DNA of 64,000 bases from Myxococcus dinghuensis (GTDB lineage: Bacteria > Myxococcota > Myxococcia > Myxococcales > Myxococcaceae): contig NZ_JAKCFB010000037.1 of assembly GCF_024198235.1 (NCBI RefSeq), forward strand, positions 22,653 through 86,652. The letters are read 5' to 3'. Positions 32,773 to 41,290 of this stretch are shown piece by piece. Position 1 is the first letter of the stretch. The number at the start of each line of letters is the position of its first letter. The notes under the pieces are model-generated. The model worked only from the letters and a program-made list of their open reading frames with translations. It was not told where the DNA came from and searched no databases. The translations under genes and the position numbers were made by a program.

Positions 32773-32868
32773 CCGTCCCCGAGCCCGCGCGCCCTCCCTG
32801 TCGAGGAGCGCGCGGCGCCGCGCCGAGGACGTGACTCCTGGCGCGGCAGATGGAAGCTGCCGTCCCGC

Positions 32869-34182
32869 TCAGGACACGCGGGAGAAGCGCACGTCGTGCG
32901 TCGGGGCGTCGGCGGCGACACACGAGAGCAGCCGGAGCCCCTCCTCCGTCAGGGCCGCGCGGTCCTCTCGTGAGATGCGGGCGAACGGTTCGATACAGAG
33001 CGTGGCGCCCGTCTTCTCGCGCTCGACCCGCCACATCCCCCGCACGAAGCCATCCACCAACACCGTCGCGCGGATGATGCCGTTGACGGTGAAGACGCGG
33101 CGACGGTGCTCCTCGGAGATGATGCGCGAGCGGTCCGTGTGAGACAGCAGCACGTTGTCGAACTCGGGAAGGAACCGCACGGGCGCGGGCGTATCTCCGT
33201 CCGGTCGCGGGGCATCGGGCACATCGAACAACTCGCGGCCCTTCTCGTCCCGGAACATCCGCAGCCGCCCACCGAGCCTCGCCACGACCTCGCGCAGCCC
33301 GGACAGTCCGGACCAGGTCTGCATGTCCTTCACGCTCGCGGGGCCGAAGGCGCGCAGGTAGCGCAGCACCACATCCTCCTCGGAGAGGGCCGGCCCCATG
33401 GGGCGACCGAGCCAGGCTTCGGCCGGCGTGAACTCGACCTCGCCCCCCACGCCCCACGTGCCGAACGGAGGCACGGTGACGAGCGGCTCGGAGAGGGAGC
33501 GCACCAGGAAGCCCAGGCCGCGTGCGTCGTGCTCGGGCCACCGCGCGTGGAGCCGCCGACCGAGCTCCACGTTGCTCAAGGGCCCATCCGAGAGCAGCCG
33601 CCGCCCCTCCGCGAGGACCGCCTCCAGGTCCACCCCCTCCAGCGCGCGTCGGTGGGGGCTGTACTGGAAGCCCCGGTCCAGCACCGGCTGGAGCGCGGGC
33701 CGCAGCCCCAGGAAGTCGCTTGCCGTGACGAGGTGCTGCGTGGCGCGCATCAGCGTCGCGCGGACCACACGACGCGACGTGTACAACCGGGTCAGGTCCT
33801 CGAGCTGGAAGCGCGCCAGGCGAGTCCACAGCCCCACGTAGGGGGCGTTCCCGGCCTGGGCCTGGAGGCCGACGAGCTGCTCCAGCACCTCCGGCACCCC
33901 ACGAGAGGTCCGCTCCAACAGGAACTGCCGTTGGAGCAGGGCCCGGTTCAATTCTCGCGACGAGAGAACCGGGACGGGACCCCTCGAGGCCTTCCGACGC
34001 GGCGCGCTGGCCGGCGTGACTCGCTTGCGCCGTGACACCACGGGAGCAACCTCCTTCACCTCGCGGAGTGGGGCCACCACCCGGAGGCGACGTGATGGGT
34101 CCTTCGCCGCCCGTCGGCGGGAAGCCGTCCGCTCCACGGGGATGACGGAAAATGGCAGCAACATCCAAGAGATAGGGAACAT
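32869..34182 (-). CDS. Winged-helix protein of the AlkZ/YcaQ family (HTH_42) with basic N-terminal tail
   Basis: The C-terminal about 370 residues match the HTH_42 family of tandem winged helices. They contain the VGLQAQ box, whose two glutamines form the catalytic QxQ motif in AlkZ/AlkX glycosylases that unhook interstrand crosslinks and remove alkylated bases. RATQHLVTASDF is a second family landmark. Before the domain lies an Arg/Lys/Ala-rich tail of about 75 residues. The start is uncertain: ATGs at 34260, 34182 and 34164 are in frame. The region above 34182 is rich in palindromes and looks regulatory, so 34182 was taken. DNA repair is likely, but the exact lesion is unknown. Confidence 0.75.
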   Translation of the reverse strand: MFPISWMLLPFSVIPVERTASRRRAAKDPSRRLRVVAPLREVKEVAPVVSRRKRVTPASAPRRKASRGPVPVLSSRELNRALLQRQFLLERTSRGVPEVLEQLVGLQAQAGNAPYVGLWTRLARFQLEDLTRLYTSRRVVRATLMRATQHLVTASDFLGLRPALQPVLDRGFQYSPHRRALEGVDLEAVLAEGRRLLSDGPLSNVELGRRLHARWPEHDARGLGFLVRSLSEPLVTVPPFGTWGVGGEVEFTPAEAWLGRPMGPALSEEDVVLRYLRAFGPASVKDMQTWSGLSGLREVVARLGGRLRMFRDEKGRELFDVPDAPRPDGDTPAPVRFLPEFDNVLLSHTDRSRIISEEHRRRVFTVNGIIRATVLVDGFVRGMWRVEREKTGATLCIEPFARISREDRAALTEEGLRLLSCVAADAPTHDVRFSRVS

Positions 34183-34210
34183 GGGGCCTGGGTTTTCAGG
34201 GGGACGGCAG

Positions 34211-34401
34211 GTCACAACGGCTTCGTGTGACGGACCCTGACACCCAGGTGTGACAGCCATCTGTCAGGTATCGAGAGGGCCCTTCCCCTCCTTCGCGGAA
34301 GGACCGGGGAGGGCCGTGCTCGGAGTGACGTCATCGAAATGTGCATTGCACACGAGATGAGAAAAAGCTCCCATATCCGATGTCCGGGATGACCCGGACA
34401 T
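34211..34401. promoter_or_regulatory. Palindrome-dense divergent intergenic region
   Basis: Six inverted repeats lie in 191 bp. GTCACA/TGTGAC flank a 9-bp spacer (34211-34231). ACACC-CA-GGTGT is at 34240-34251. A 16-bp-stem hairpin with a GCG loop spans 34278-34315. TGACGTCA is at 34326-34333 and TGTGCATTGCACA at 34340-34352. ATGTCCGGG and CCCGGACAT flank a 4-nt loop at 34380-34401, shortly before the lipoprotein RBS. They probably include operators for one or both divergent genes and a 5' leader hairpin. Confidence 0.55.
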
Positions 34402-34418
34402 TCTTCCCGAGGACATCA

Positions 34419-34949
34419 ATGCGTTCTTCCCTGCGTCTCTCCGCGTTCATCATCATGGGTTCCCTCGTGGGTCTGGGGTGCGACGGCGCCACCCGGCAGG
34501 ATCCGATGTCGGCGACGGAGGTCATTCCCGAGACGACCGAGGTGAAGCAGGGCGCGGTGGGCGACGTGCTCCTGCGCTGTGACGAGCCGCGCGACGGCAC
34601 CTACGTCGAGGTCGTCCAGACGGCGACGGGCTACGAGGCCGCCTACTATTCCGAGGTGAACGACCCGTGGGACTGCCGCTGCACGTACACGCAGCGCACC
34701 GTGTTGGGCCAGTACACCCAGTGCCGCAAGTCCACCGTCGACCCGCGCATCATGAACTGCTTCCGCATCGAGCCCAACGGCACGACGGGCAAGGTGGTGC
34801 TCTCCACCACGCGCGTGGAGCGGACGCAGATGGTCATCGGCAGCAGCCAGACCGTCTCCTACCAGGAGCTGAACATCGCGGCCATCAACCAGGACCCGGG
34901 CCAGACGCCGCGCAAGGACTTCAACTACGACATGGACAACTGCCAGTAA
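34419..34949 (+). CDS. Lipoprotein of unknown function
   Basis: The 176-residue product starts MRSSLRLSAFIIMGSLVGLGC, a clear lipoprotein signal with the lipidated Cys at 21. The mature part has three Cys in CDEPRDGTY and WDCRCTYTQ, then others near CRKS, NCFRIEP and the C-terminal NCQ. These probably form disulfides in a small beta-rich domain. I do not recognise the family. GAGGA 7 nt upstream decides the ATG at 34419 over an earlier ATG at 34341. A perfect hairpin (34380-34401) lies just upstream of the ribosome-binding site. Confidence 0.75.
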   Translation: MRSSLRLSAFIIMGSLVGLGCDGATRQDPMSATEVIPETTEVKQGAVGDVLLRCDEPRDGTYVEVVQTATGYEAAYYSEVNDPWDCRCTYTQRTVLGQYTQCRKSTVDPRIMNCFRIEPNGTTGKVVLSTTRVERTQMVIGSSQTVSYQELNIAAINQDPGQTPRKDFNYDMDNCQ

Positions 34950-35110
34950 TCGCAGTCACCCGGGCGGGGGCCACGGCGCTCCCGCCTGGAAGTGCCACCG
35001 CCAACGGGTAGTCCAGGACTCGTGGCGGACACCCGCCCGCGTCGCCTTTCATGGTCCGCATGCAGGCTCCCACGAGCGGAGCCGCATCCACGCGGAACAG
35101 GAGGCTGCAC

Positions 35111-35350
35111 ATGGGGAAGTCCTTGTTGGCGGTGGCCGTCATCGCAGGCGGTCTGATGGGCTGTGGTGGACCGGAGGCCCTCGACACGTCGTCCGACCTC
35201 GGAGTGGACGAGCATGCCCAGACGGCCCGCGAGGCCTGTCTGGAGGCGTGCGCCGTGCAGAGCAGCCGCTGCTGGCAGAACGCCACCACGCCGGAGCAGC
35301 AGCTCCGGTGTGAGCGGCTCGAGCAGAGCTGCCCCCAGAAGTGTGAGTAG
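35111..35350 (+). CDS. Small Cys-rich lipoprotein
   Basis: The 79-residue product has a lipoprotein signal (MGKSLLAVAVIAGGLMGC, Cys 18). The mature domain carries six cysteines, including two CxxxC pairs (CLEAC and CPQKC) about 40 residues apart. This suggests a helical hairpin held by disulfides, like twin-CX3C proteins. CAGGAGG 6 nt before the ATG at 35111 supports the start. Function is unknown. It stands alone between two other exported-protein genes on the same strand. Confidence 0.7.
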   Translation: MGKSLLAVAVIAGGLMGCGGPEALDTSSDLGVDEHAQTAREACLEACAVQSSRCWQNATTPEQQLRCERLEQSCPQKCE

Positions 35351-35479
35351 CCCCAGCCTCCACGGCGCGAAGGGAGCGGCCCACCCGGAGGGGCCGCGTC
35401 CCGGGCCGGTCCGAATGAGGGCCGGAAGTGTCCGCATTGGCCCTTACGGTGGCGCGCATCCCCCAGGACTGGAGACTGG

Positions 35480-36304
35480 ATGCGCGCGTCGCTCGTGTTG
35501 ATGTCGTCGTTGGTGCTGCTGACAACGGAGGCGGAGGCAAGCGCCCCGGCCTCACCCGCCGCGAAGGCCACGGCGCCCGGCTGCTGTGCCGTCCTCGAAC
35601 TGAGGCAATACACGCTGCGTCCCGGTCAGCGAGACGTCCTCATCGAGTTGTTCGACCGGGAGTTCGTGGAGAGCCAGGAGGAGCAGGGCGCGACGCTCGT
35701 GGGCCAGTTCCGCGACACCGAGCGCCCCGACCGCTTCGTCTGGCTGCGCGGCTTCACGGACATGCGCTCGCGCGAGGAGATGCTGAAGCGCTTCTACGGC
35801 GGCCCTGTGTGGAAGCTGCACCGGGAAGCAGCCAACGCGACGATGCAGGACTCGACGAACGTCCTGCTGCTGCGCCCCGTCCCCGGCGGGCCGACCTTCA
35901 CCACCTCCGGAGTGACTCGCCCCCCGGTAGGAACGTCCGAGCGCCCCCCGTCCGTGGTGCACGTCACCCTCCTCCACCGGAGCGCCCCCGTGGACGACGC
36001 GTTCCTCCGGTTCGTGCGGCGGCGGCTCCTGCCCGTCCTCGCCGAGACGGGCGCCACGCCGCTGGCCCTGTTCCAGAGCGAGTACGCCCAGAACACCTTC
36101 CCCGCCCTCCCCGTGCGGGAGGGAGAGCACGTGCTCGTCCTGTTCACGCTGTTCCCCAGCCGCGAACACGCCACCGAGCACGTGGCGAAGCTGGCGCGCT
36201 CCCGAAAGTGGACGATGGAGGTCCAGCCCGCGCTGCGCGCCCTGCTCGACGCCGCCCCGGAGACACTCCTGCTCGAGCCCACCGCCCGCTCGCTGCTGCG
36301 CTGA
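35480..36304 (+). CDS. Exported NIPSNAP-family protein
   Basis: The 274-residue product starts with a signal peptide (MRASLVLMSSLVLLTTEAEASA). LELRQYTLRPGQRDVLIELFD follows, with FVWLRGFTDMRSREE further on; this is the dimeric alpha-beta barrel NIPSNAP fold. A second, more diverged barrel repeat may cover residues about 150-260 (VVHVTLLHRSAPVDDAF to LVLFTLFPSREHATEH). Family members are stress- or metabolite-related with no fixed activity; an exported version is unusual. GGAG 6 nt upstream supports the ATG at 35480. Confidence 0.8.
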   Translation: MRASLVLMSSLVLLTTEAEASAPASPAAKATAPGCCAVLELRQYTLRPGQRDVLIELFDREFVESQEEQGATLVGQFRDTERPDRFVWLRGFTDMRSREEMLKRFYGGPVWKLHREAANATMQDSTNVLLLRPVPGGPTFTTSGVTRPPVGTSERPPSVVHVTLLHRSAPVDDAFLRFVRRRLLPVLAETGATPLALFQSEYAQNTFPALPVREGEHVLVLFTLFPSREHATEHVAKLARSRKWTMEVQPALRALLDAAPETLLLEPTARSLLR

Positions 36305-36401
36305 AGCCCTTCCCACCGCGCCGTCCCGGATGCTCGCCCGACGGCCCCAGCCGAATGACAACTCAGTTGCCACAGCCTCCTGGACACATGAGGATGCCGC
36401 C

Positions 36402-37154
36402 ATGAATCGTTACGGGGTGGTGTTGCTGGTCCTGCTGGGTTGCGGTTCGTCGGTCTCGGAGCAGCGGGCCCTGCTCCAAGCGGGGTACGCGCAGAACCAT
36501 CGCGGCGGGGAGGGCTTCCAGGCCACCCGCTGGGGGATGACGCCCGACGAGGTGCGCGCATTGCACCCGGAGGTCCAGCCCACGACGCGAGGCGACCTCT
36601 TCATGCCCACCGAGCTGGCCGGGCTGCAAGGCATGGTGCTCTTCGTCTTCACGGACGGGCACCTGGGCAACGTGCTGGTGCGCTTCACGGAGACGTTCGA
36701 CGTCCGGCAGGAGCACCAGGTGCTGGTGGACGCCATGGTGGCGAAGTACGGGCGGCCGCGCGGGTACAGGACGCTGTTGAACGAGGAGGCGAGCCACGCC
36801 AACCGGCGGAAGGTGGGGACGGACCTCTCCTGGACGCTCGCCTTCTTCACGGACACCCTCCCCCAGTCGCGCCCCGGACCCGGTGAGCCCATCCCCACCT
36901 ACGCGGTCGCCGTTCCGCCGGACGCGGTCGCTCGCGCAGACGGCTTCGTCCGCCGCCTCCACGCGCTCGTGACGGCCACCTGGCGCACGGACGAGACGTC
37001 CGTCTACCTGATGGGCGGCGAGGGCCTGAACGAGGGCCGCAACGAGCGGATGCTGACCCTCCACTACGAGGGACGCGACTTCGCCCAGGTCATCCGCGCC
37101 GACGTGTTCGAGGACCTCGCCACCCGGCGCCGCGCCCAGGCGGACGCGTTCTGA
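36402..37154 (+). CDS. Lipoprotein, paralogue of the convergent neighbour
   Basis: The 250-residue product begins MNRYGVVLLVLLGCG, a very short lipoprotein signal with Cys 14. Near the N-terminus it has GGEGFQATRWGMTPDEVRAL, which closely matches GAEGFQAARWGMPLEEVRAA in the gene on the opposite strand. Later shared features include VLVRFTE/VSFGFLKE strands and KYGxPR. GWGM-type N-terminal motifs followed by a conserved Arg/Tyr-rich core occur in uncharacterised deltaproteobacterial lipoproteins. GAGGA 7 nt before the ATG supports the start. Function is unknown. Confidence 0.78.
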   Translation: MNRYGVVLLVLLGCGSSVSEQRALLQAGYAQNHRGGEGFQATRWGMTPDEVRALHPEVQPTTRGDLFMPTELAGLQGMVLFVFTDGHLGNVLVRFTETFDVRQEHQVLVDAMVAKYGRPRGYRTLLNEEASHANRRKVGTDLSWTLAFFTDTLPQSRPGPGEPIPTYAVAVPPDAVARADGFVRRLHALVTATWRTDETSVYLMGGEGLNEGRNERMLTLHYEGRDFAQVIRADVFEDLATRRRAQADAF

Positions 37155-37173
37155 CGCGCGCGCGGCGCCCCCG

Positions 37174-37881
37174 CTACAGCTCCTTCACCAGCTCCTCGCG
37201 CGCCTCGTTGAAGGTGCGCCGGTCCAGGTCCGTCCGGCCGGGCGCGTAGAAGGCGCTCTCGTACTGGATGGACATGACACCGGAGTCGGGCAGCCGCCAC
37301 TGGCCCAGGTTCACCAGGCTCTCACCGGTGACCCAGCGGTCGACGAGCTTGAAGGCGCCCTTCGCCGCGAGCGTGCCCTCCAGCGTCTCGGGAGTGGGCG
37401 CCTGCGGCGCGAGGTCCGCGGCGAAGCGCTGGGGGATGAGGCCCCGCTTGACCTCGCGGCGCACCTCCCGGGGATGCCGGGGCGTGCCGTACTTGCGCGT
37501 CAGCAGGTCCTTCAGCAGCCCGCGGAACGCGAGCTCGTCCTTCACCTCGGGGAAGAACACGTCCACCGCCGCCAGGCGCTCCTTCAAAAAGCCGAAGGAG
37601 ACCTCCGCCGGCGCGTCCGCGATGGTCGTCTTCAGCCGGAGTACGCCATCCACCCCCAGCTCGGCCTCGGGAATCGCGGCGCGGACCTCCTCGAGCGGCA
37701 TCCCCCACCGGGCCGCCTGGAATCCCTCCGCGCCCCGGTAGGTCTTCGAATACGCGTCGCGGATCGCCGCCCGCCGCTCCTGCATGGTGGGCCCCTTCGG
37801 AGCCGACGAGCACCCCAGCGCCAGCGCGCCCACGCACACCCATCCGCAGACCACCCACCGCTTCAAGCCCTTGTTCTCCAA
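37174..37881 (-). CDS. Lipoprotein, paralogue of the convergent neighbour
   Basis: The 235-residue product has a lipoprotein signal (KRWVVCGWVCVGALALGC). It shares the EGFQAARWGM motif and KYGTPR core with the gene at 36402, with only 19 bp between the two stop codons. The pair is probably an inverted duplication that has diverged strongly. The first ATG in frame (37971) gives an implausible 30-residue extension before the signal peptide. The TTG at 37881 has GAGGA 7 nt upstream and was chosen. Function is unknown. Confidence 0.72.
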   Translation of the reverse strand: MENKGLKRWVVCGWVCVGALALGCSSAPKGPTMQERRAAIRDAYSKTYRGAEGFQAARWGMPLEEVRAAIPEAELGVDGVLRLKTTIADAPAEVSFGFLKERLAAVDVFFPEVKDELAFRGLLKDLLTRKYGTPRHPREVRREVKRGLIPQRFAADLAPQAPTPETLEGTLAAKGAFKLVDRWVTGESLVNLGQWRLPDSGVMSIQYESAFYAPGRTDLDRRTFNEAREELVKEL

Positions 37882-37996
37882 GACACGATCCTCTTCTCGA
37901 AAGCCAGTCACGTGCACGGCAATCCCGAGGAGCCCGGGCGTCCGGCGCGCGCGAGTGACATACGCACGCACCGGAGGCGATGGGTCGCGGCGGGGC

Positions 37997-39451
37997 TCAG
38001 GGTGTCGACGGAACCGCCTGGGGCGCCACCGGGGCGGCCTCGTCGGCGGGCAGCGGCGCGGGCGACCCGGGCGTGGGAGCCCCTGGCGTCGTGCTCGCGG
38101 GCGCGTCCTTGCGCGTCTTCTCCCAGGCCTCCGCGCTCAACGGCAGCAGCTCCTTGAGCGTGGAGTACTCCACCTTCAGCTCACGGGGCTCGGTTCGCGC
38201 GTCCGCGCCGGCGGTGAAGGACAGGCGGTTGATTTCATGCCCGTCCTCCGTCTCCAGCACCACGCGCCAGTGGCCCGGCTTCAGGTTGGAGGTGGTGGCG
38301 TAGTAGCGGTAGCCCCCGTCCGTGCCGTTGCTGCTGACGTTGGCGACGAAGCCGCTGCCGTTGGTCGTCCAGCCCTTCTCGGGGTGGTCGTAGTACCAGC
38401 GCACCCGCACCTTGTAGGGGGCGAAGTTCTTCGGCGCGAAGATGCGGAAGAAGTAGTACGGCTTGTCGCCGGGCCGGATGACGAAGTCCGGGCCGAACCA
38501 CGTCCACGGCTTGTACCAGACGGAGTCATCCACCGACGTGAGCTGGTACACGCCGGGGCTGACGCGCTTCACGTCGTGGAAGACGCCGGAGTACTGCACC
38601 GCCAGCGGGATGGGCGGGATGACGCCCATCAGGTAGCAGCCCAACAGCGCGGCCTGGACGCCGAAGCCCGGCAACGCCACCCTGCGCACCAGGTACTCCA
38701 GGTCCGGGCGCCAGCGCTCCATCAACCGCATCAACCCGAAGACGCTCGCGCACCCCAGCGCCACGGCCAGCAGGAACACCCAGAGGCCGATACGGCCGAA
38801 CACCACCGGCAGCAGGCACGCGAAGTACATCGTCACGCACAGGCTGAGCAGCGCGATGCGGACCACGGGCCCCAACTGGCGGAAGCGTGGCAGCTCGTTC
38901 GCCACCAGCAGCGCGAACATGCCCACCACGAAGAAGTACGGCAGGATGCCCGACGTGCTCTTGAAGAGCAGCAGCATGAACACGCTGAGGAGGCTGCCGA
39001 AGAAGAAGTGGATGGCGTCCTCGCGCCAACGCCACACCTTGGCCAGGAACCTCGGCGGCTCCACACCCTCCGGGTAGCGCTGCTCCAACAGCAGCAGCGA
39101 CGCCAGGATGAGCAGGTACGCGAAGCTCTGCACCATCGTCAGCGTGTCGTCGATGCGGCTGAGCGAGAGGATGTCGTAGAGGAAGCCGCCGAAGAAGAAG
39201 GCGGCCATCTCCCACTTCTCGTAGCGGGTACGGAACGCCTGCACCTTGTCCATCAGGGTGGGCGTCTTCGCCGTGGCGACCAGGTCGTCCGGGTCCACCG
39301 CCACGGGCGTCGCGCCCGTCAGCGGGGAGTCCGTCAGGGCGACGGCGGCGTTCGTCTCGGCGGCGTTCGGGCCCGCGGCGGCCGGTGTCCCCGGCGCGTC
39401 CGCGGTCTCATCCTGCTTCTGGGAAGTATCGGGCGGGGTGGCGTTGACCAC
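37997..39451 (-). CDS. Multi-pass membrane protein with C-terminal DUF2914 domain
   Basis: The 484-residue product has a disordered Ala/Thr/Pro N-terminus of about 65 residues and about seven membrane segments between residues 80 and 270. A periplasmic or extracytoplasmic DUF2914 domain follows (YYFFRIFAPKNFAPYKVRVRWYYDH, then GHWRVVLETEDG). The C-terminal tail is Pro/Ala-rich. DUF2914 is an uncharacterised beta-sandwich common in deltaproteobacteria. The start is a GTG with GAGGAG 9 nt upstream. No functional partner is evident next to it. Confidence 0.82.
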   Translation of the reverse strand: MVNATPPDTSQKQDETADAPGTPAAAGPNAAETNAAVALTDSPLTGATPVAVDPDDLVATAKTPTLMDKVQAFRTRYEKWEMAAFFFGGFLYDILSLSRIDDTLTMVQSFAYLLILASLLLLEQRYPEGVEPPRFLAKVWRWREDAIHFFFGSLLSVFMLLLFKSTSGILPYFFVVGMFALLVANELPRFRQLGPVVRIALLSLCVTMYFACLLPVVFGRIGLWVFLLAVALGCASVFGLMRLMERWRPDLEYLVRRVALPGFGVQAALLGCYLMGVIPPIPLAVQYSGVFHDVKRVSPGVYQLTSVDDSVWYKPWTWFGPDFVIRPGDKPYYFFRIFAPKNFAPYKVRVRWYYDHPEKGWTTNGSGFVANVSSNGTDGGYRYYATTSNLKPGHWRVVLETEDGHEINRLSFTAGADARTEPRELKVEYSTLKELLPLSAEAWEKTRKDAPASTTPGAPTPGSPAPLPADEAAPVAPQAVPSTP

Positions 39452-39530
39452 TGCTGCGGCTCCTCGCGGGTGCGGCCGCCCATCCTATCCGGGAGCGGGG
39501 AGCGGGTCTCCCCTCCTCCTCCGGCCCGAC

Positions 39531-39851
39531 TCAGGCGGGTGACTTGCCGGCGACCAGGTCCGCCAGCTCACCGCGCTCGGCCAGCTCCATGAGGATGTCC
39601 GAGCCCCCCACGAACTGCCCGCGGATGAAGATCTGCGGAATGGTGGGCCAGTTCGTGTAGTCCTTGATGCCCTGCCGGACCTCCGGGTCCGCGAGCACGT
39701 CCACGGTGAAGATCTCACCGTAGGGCCTGAGCAGCTCCAGGGCGCGCGCGGAGAAGCCGCACTGCGGGAACAGGGCGTTGCCCTTCATGAAGAGGACGAT
39801 GGGGTGCGACTGGGTGATCTGGTCGAACCGGGACTTGAGCTCGGGGGTCAT
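39531..39851 (-). CDS. grxD: Monothiol glutaredoxin, Grx4 type
   Basis: The 106-residue product has the CGFS active site (C31), the glutathione-binding K23, and the WPTIPQIF and GGSDIL motifs. Grx4-type proteins bind a bridging 2Fe-2S cluster with glutathione and hand it on; in many bacteria they form heterodimers with BolA. The gene lies 16 bp downstream of bolA, which supports that partnership. Confidence 0.95.
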   Translation of the reverse strand: MTPELKSRFDQITQSHPIVLFMKGNALFPQCGFSARALELLRPYGEIFTVDVLADPEVRQGIKDYTNWPTIPQIFIRGQFVGGSDILMELAERGELADLVAGKSPA

Positions 39852-39867
39852 GAGCAGTGCTCCTTCT

Positions 39868-40125
39868 CTAGCGGTTCCCGAGCTTCTTCCACTGCTCGGG
39901 AGAATAGGTCTTCAGCGCCAGCGCGTGCAGCTCGCCGGACTTCAGCCACTCTTGGAGCGGCGCATACACGAGCTGGTGCTGCTGCACCATCGCCTTGCCG
40001 GCGAAGTCCGGGCTCACCACGCGTGCCTCGAAGTGGTCACCCGTCCCGGTCGTGTCCCGCACCTCCACCTCGGAGCCCGGCAGGGCCCCCAGGATGCGGC
40101 CGCGGATGAATTCTGGATCCAACAT
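39868..40125 (-). CDS. bolA: BolA-family protein
   Basis: The 85-residue product has the BolA fold with VRDTTGTGDHFEARVVSPDFAGKAMVQQHQLVYAPL. The conserved His in HFEARV and in the HQLVY segment are the cluster-ligand candidates in Grx4-BolA complexes. The ATG at 40125 overlaps the yqgE stop by one base (TGATG), and grxD follows, giving a yqgE-bolA-grxD operon. A role in Fe-S trafficking is inferred from the gene order. Confidence 0.9.
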   Translation of the reverse strand: MLDPEFIRGRILGALPGSEVEVRDTTGTGDHFEARVVSPDFAGKAMVQQHQLVYAPLQEWLKSGELHALALKTYSPEQWKKLGNR

Positions 40126-40670
40126 CAGTTCATTCCCCTTCCCATCACCAGCATGGCCGGGTCGACGCCCATGCCACGCAACGTGGTCTCCCACAACTTG
40201 CCGGGCTCCTGGCCCAGCACCGCCTCCGCCGTGGCCTCCGTGAACAACCACGAGCCCGCGGCGATCTCACTCTCCAGCTGACGGGGGCCCCAGCCCGCAT
40301 ACCCCAGGCAGAAGCGCAGCCGGGGCGCGGTGCGCTCCAGGAGCGGCCCCAGCGCGTCGAGCGTCACGCTCAGGAACAGCCCTGGCAGCACGGCGTGCTT
40401 CTCCGTCAGCTCGCGGTCGTCATGCAGCACGAAGCCGCGCTGCGGCTCCACGGGCCCTCCGATGAACACCGGATGGCTCTCGCGCTCGGAGGCGATGTCC
40501 ATCTTCTGCCCGCGAGCCAGCTCTCCCAGCGTCAGCGGCGCGCCCCGGTTGACGACGAGCCCCATGGAACCCGACTCCCCGTGTTCGATCATCAAGATGA
40601 CCGAGCGGTAGAAGTTCGGGTCCCCGAGCTGAGGCATGGCCAACAGGAAGCCGGGAGCGAGGTTCTTCAC
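40125..40670 (-). CDS. YqgE/AlgH family protein
   Basis: The 181-residue product matches the UPF0301 (YqgE/AlgH) family: PGFLLAMPQLGDPNFYRSVILMIEHGESGSMGLVVNR and FIGGPVEPQRGFVLHD, ending with RFCLGYAGWGPRQLESEI. The molecular role of the family is unclear. The start codon is GTG at 40670. It heads the operon with bolA and grxD. Confidence 0.92.
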   Translation of the reverse strand: MKNLAPGFLLAMPQLGDPNFYRSVILMIEHGESGSMGLVVNRGAPLTLGELARGQKMDIASERESHPVFIGGPVEPQRGFVLHDDRELTEKHAVLPGLFLSVTLDALGPLLERTAPRLRFCLGYAGWGPRQLESEIAAGSWLFTEATAEAVLGQEPGKLWETTLRGMGVDPAMLVMGRGMN

Positions 40671-40734
40671 GACTGGAGCATCGACCGTTCACGGGGGGCG
40701 GCGCAACCTGCAACCGCCCCTCGCGCCACGCGTG

Positions 40735-41196
40735 CTAGTGCCAGCTGGTGTGGCGGGACTGGAGCGCCTCGGAGAGCCGCTCCGGGTTGAGCGGCTTGCC
40801 GATGAAGAGGTCCGCGCCCAGGCCCTTGCACTTGCGCGCCATGGCCGCGTCGCTCATCGCGCTCACGCCGATGAGCACCGCCTGTGGGAAGCGCTCGCGC
40901 AGCCGCGACATCAGCGTGGCGCCGCTGCGGCCGGGGAGGAACACGTCGACGATGGCGGCGTCCATGCGCTTGTTGCGCACGGCGAACTCCGCCTCCTCCG
41001 CGCTGCCCACGGGCAGCGGCTCGTAGCCCCACCCCGCGAGCATCTCCACCAGGATCTCCCGGTGCGTGGGGTCATCCTCGACGACGAGCACCGCGCCACG
41101 CACGGTTTCCAGCTTCAGCTCGTCCGTGCGTTCGGCTCGCTCGCGCGTCTCGGTACCCAGGGACGTGGACAGCTCTTCGATGGTCGGCAGGGACAT
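40735..41196 (-). CDS. Single-domain response regulator
   Basis: The 153-residue product is one receiver domain with a 33-residue N-terminal extension. E40-D41-D42 form the acidic pocket, D84 in AAIVDVFLPG is the phospho-acceptor, S112 is the switch residue and K134 in FIGKPL completes the set. No output domain is present, so it likely passes phosphate or protein contacts to an unlinked partner, as for CheY-like or phosphorelay regulators. No kinase gene is adjacent. The frame is open upstream, but the ATG at 41196 is preferred. Confidence 0.88.
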   Translation of the reverse strand: MSLPTIEELSTSLGTETRERAERTDELKLETVRGAVLVVEDDPTHREILVEMLAGWGYEPLPVGSAEEAEFAVRNKRMDAAIVDVFLPGRSGATLMSRLRERFPQAVLIGVSAMSDAAMARKCKGLGADLFIGKPLNPERLSEALQSRHTSWH

Positions 41197-41290
41197 GGAG
41201 TTCACCGATGCGGGCAAAAGGTTTCCGTGTGATGGGAACCCACATGCCGTCGTTGGGAATTCCACAGCCAACGCGCCCCGGAGGCCCTCC

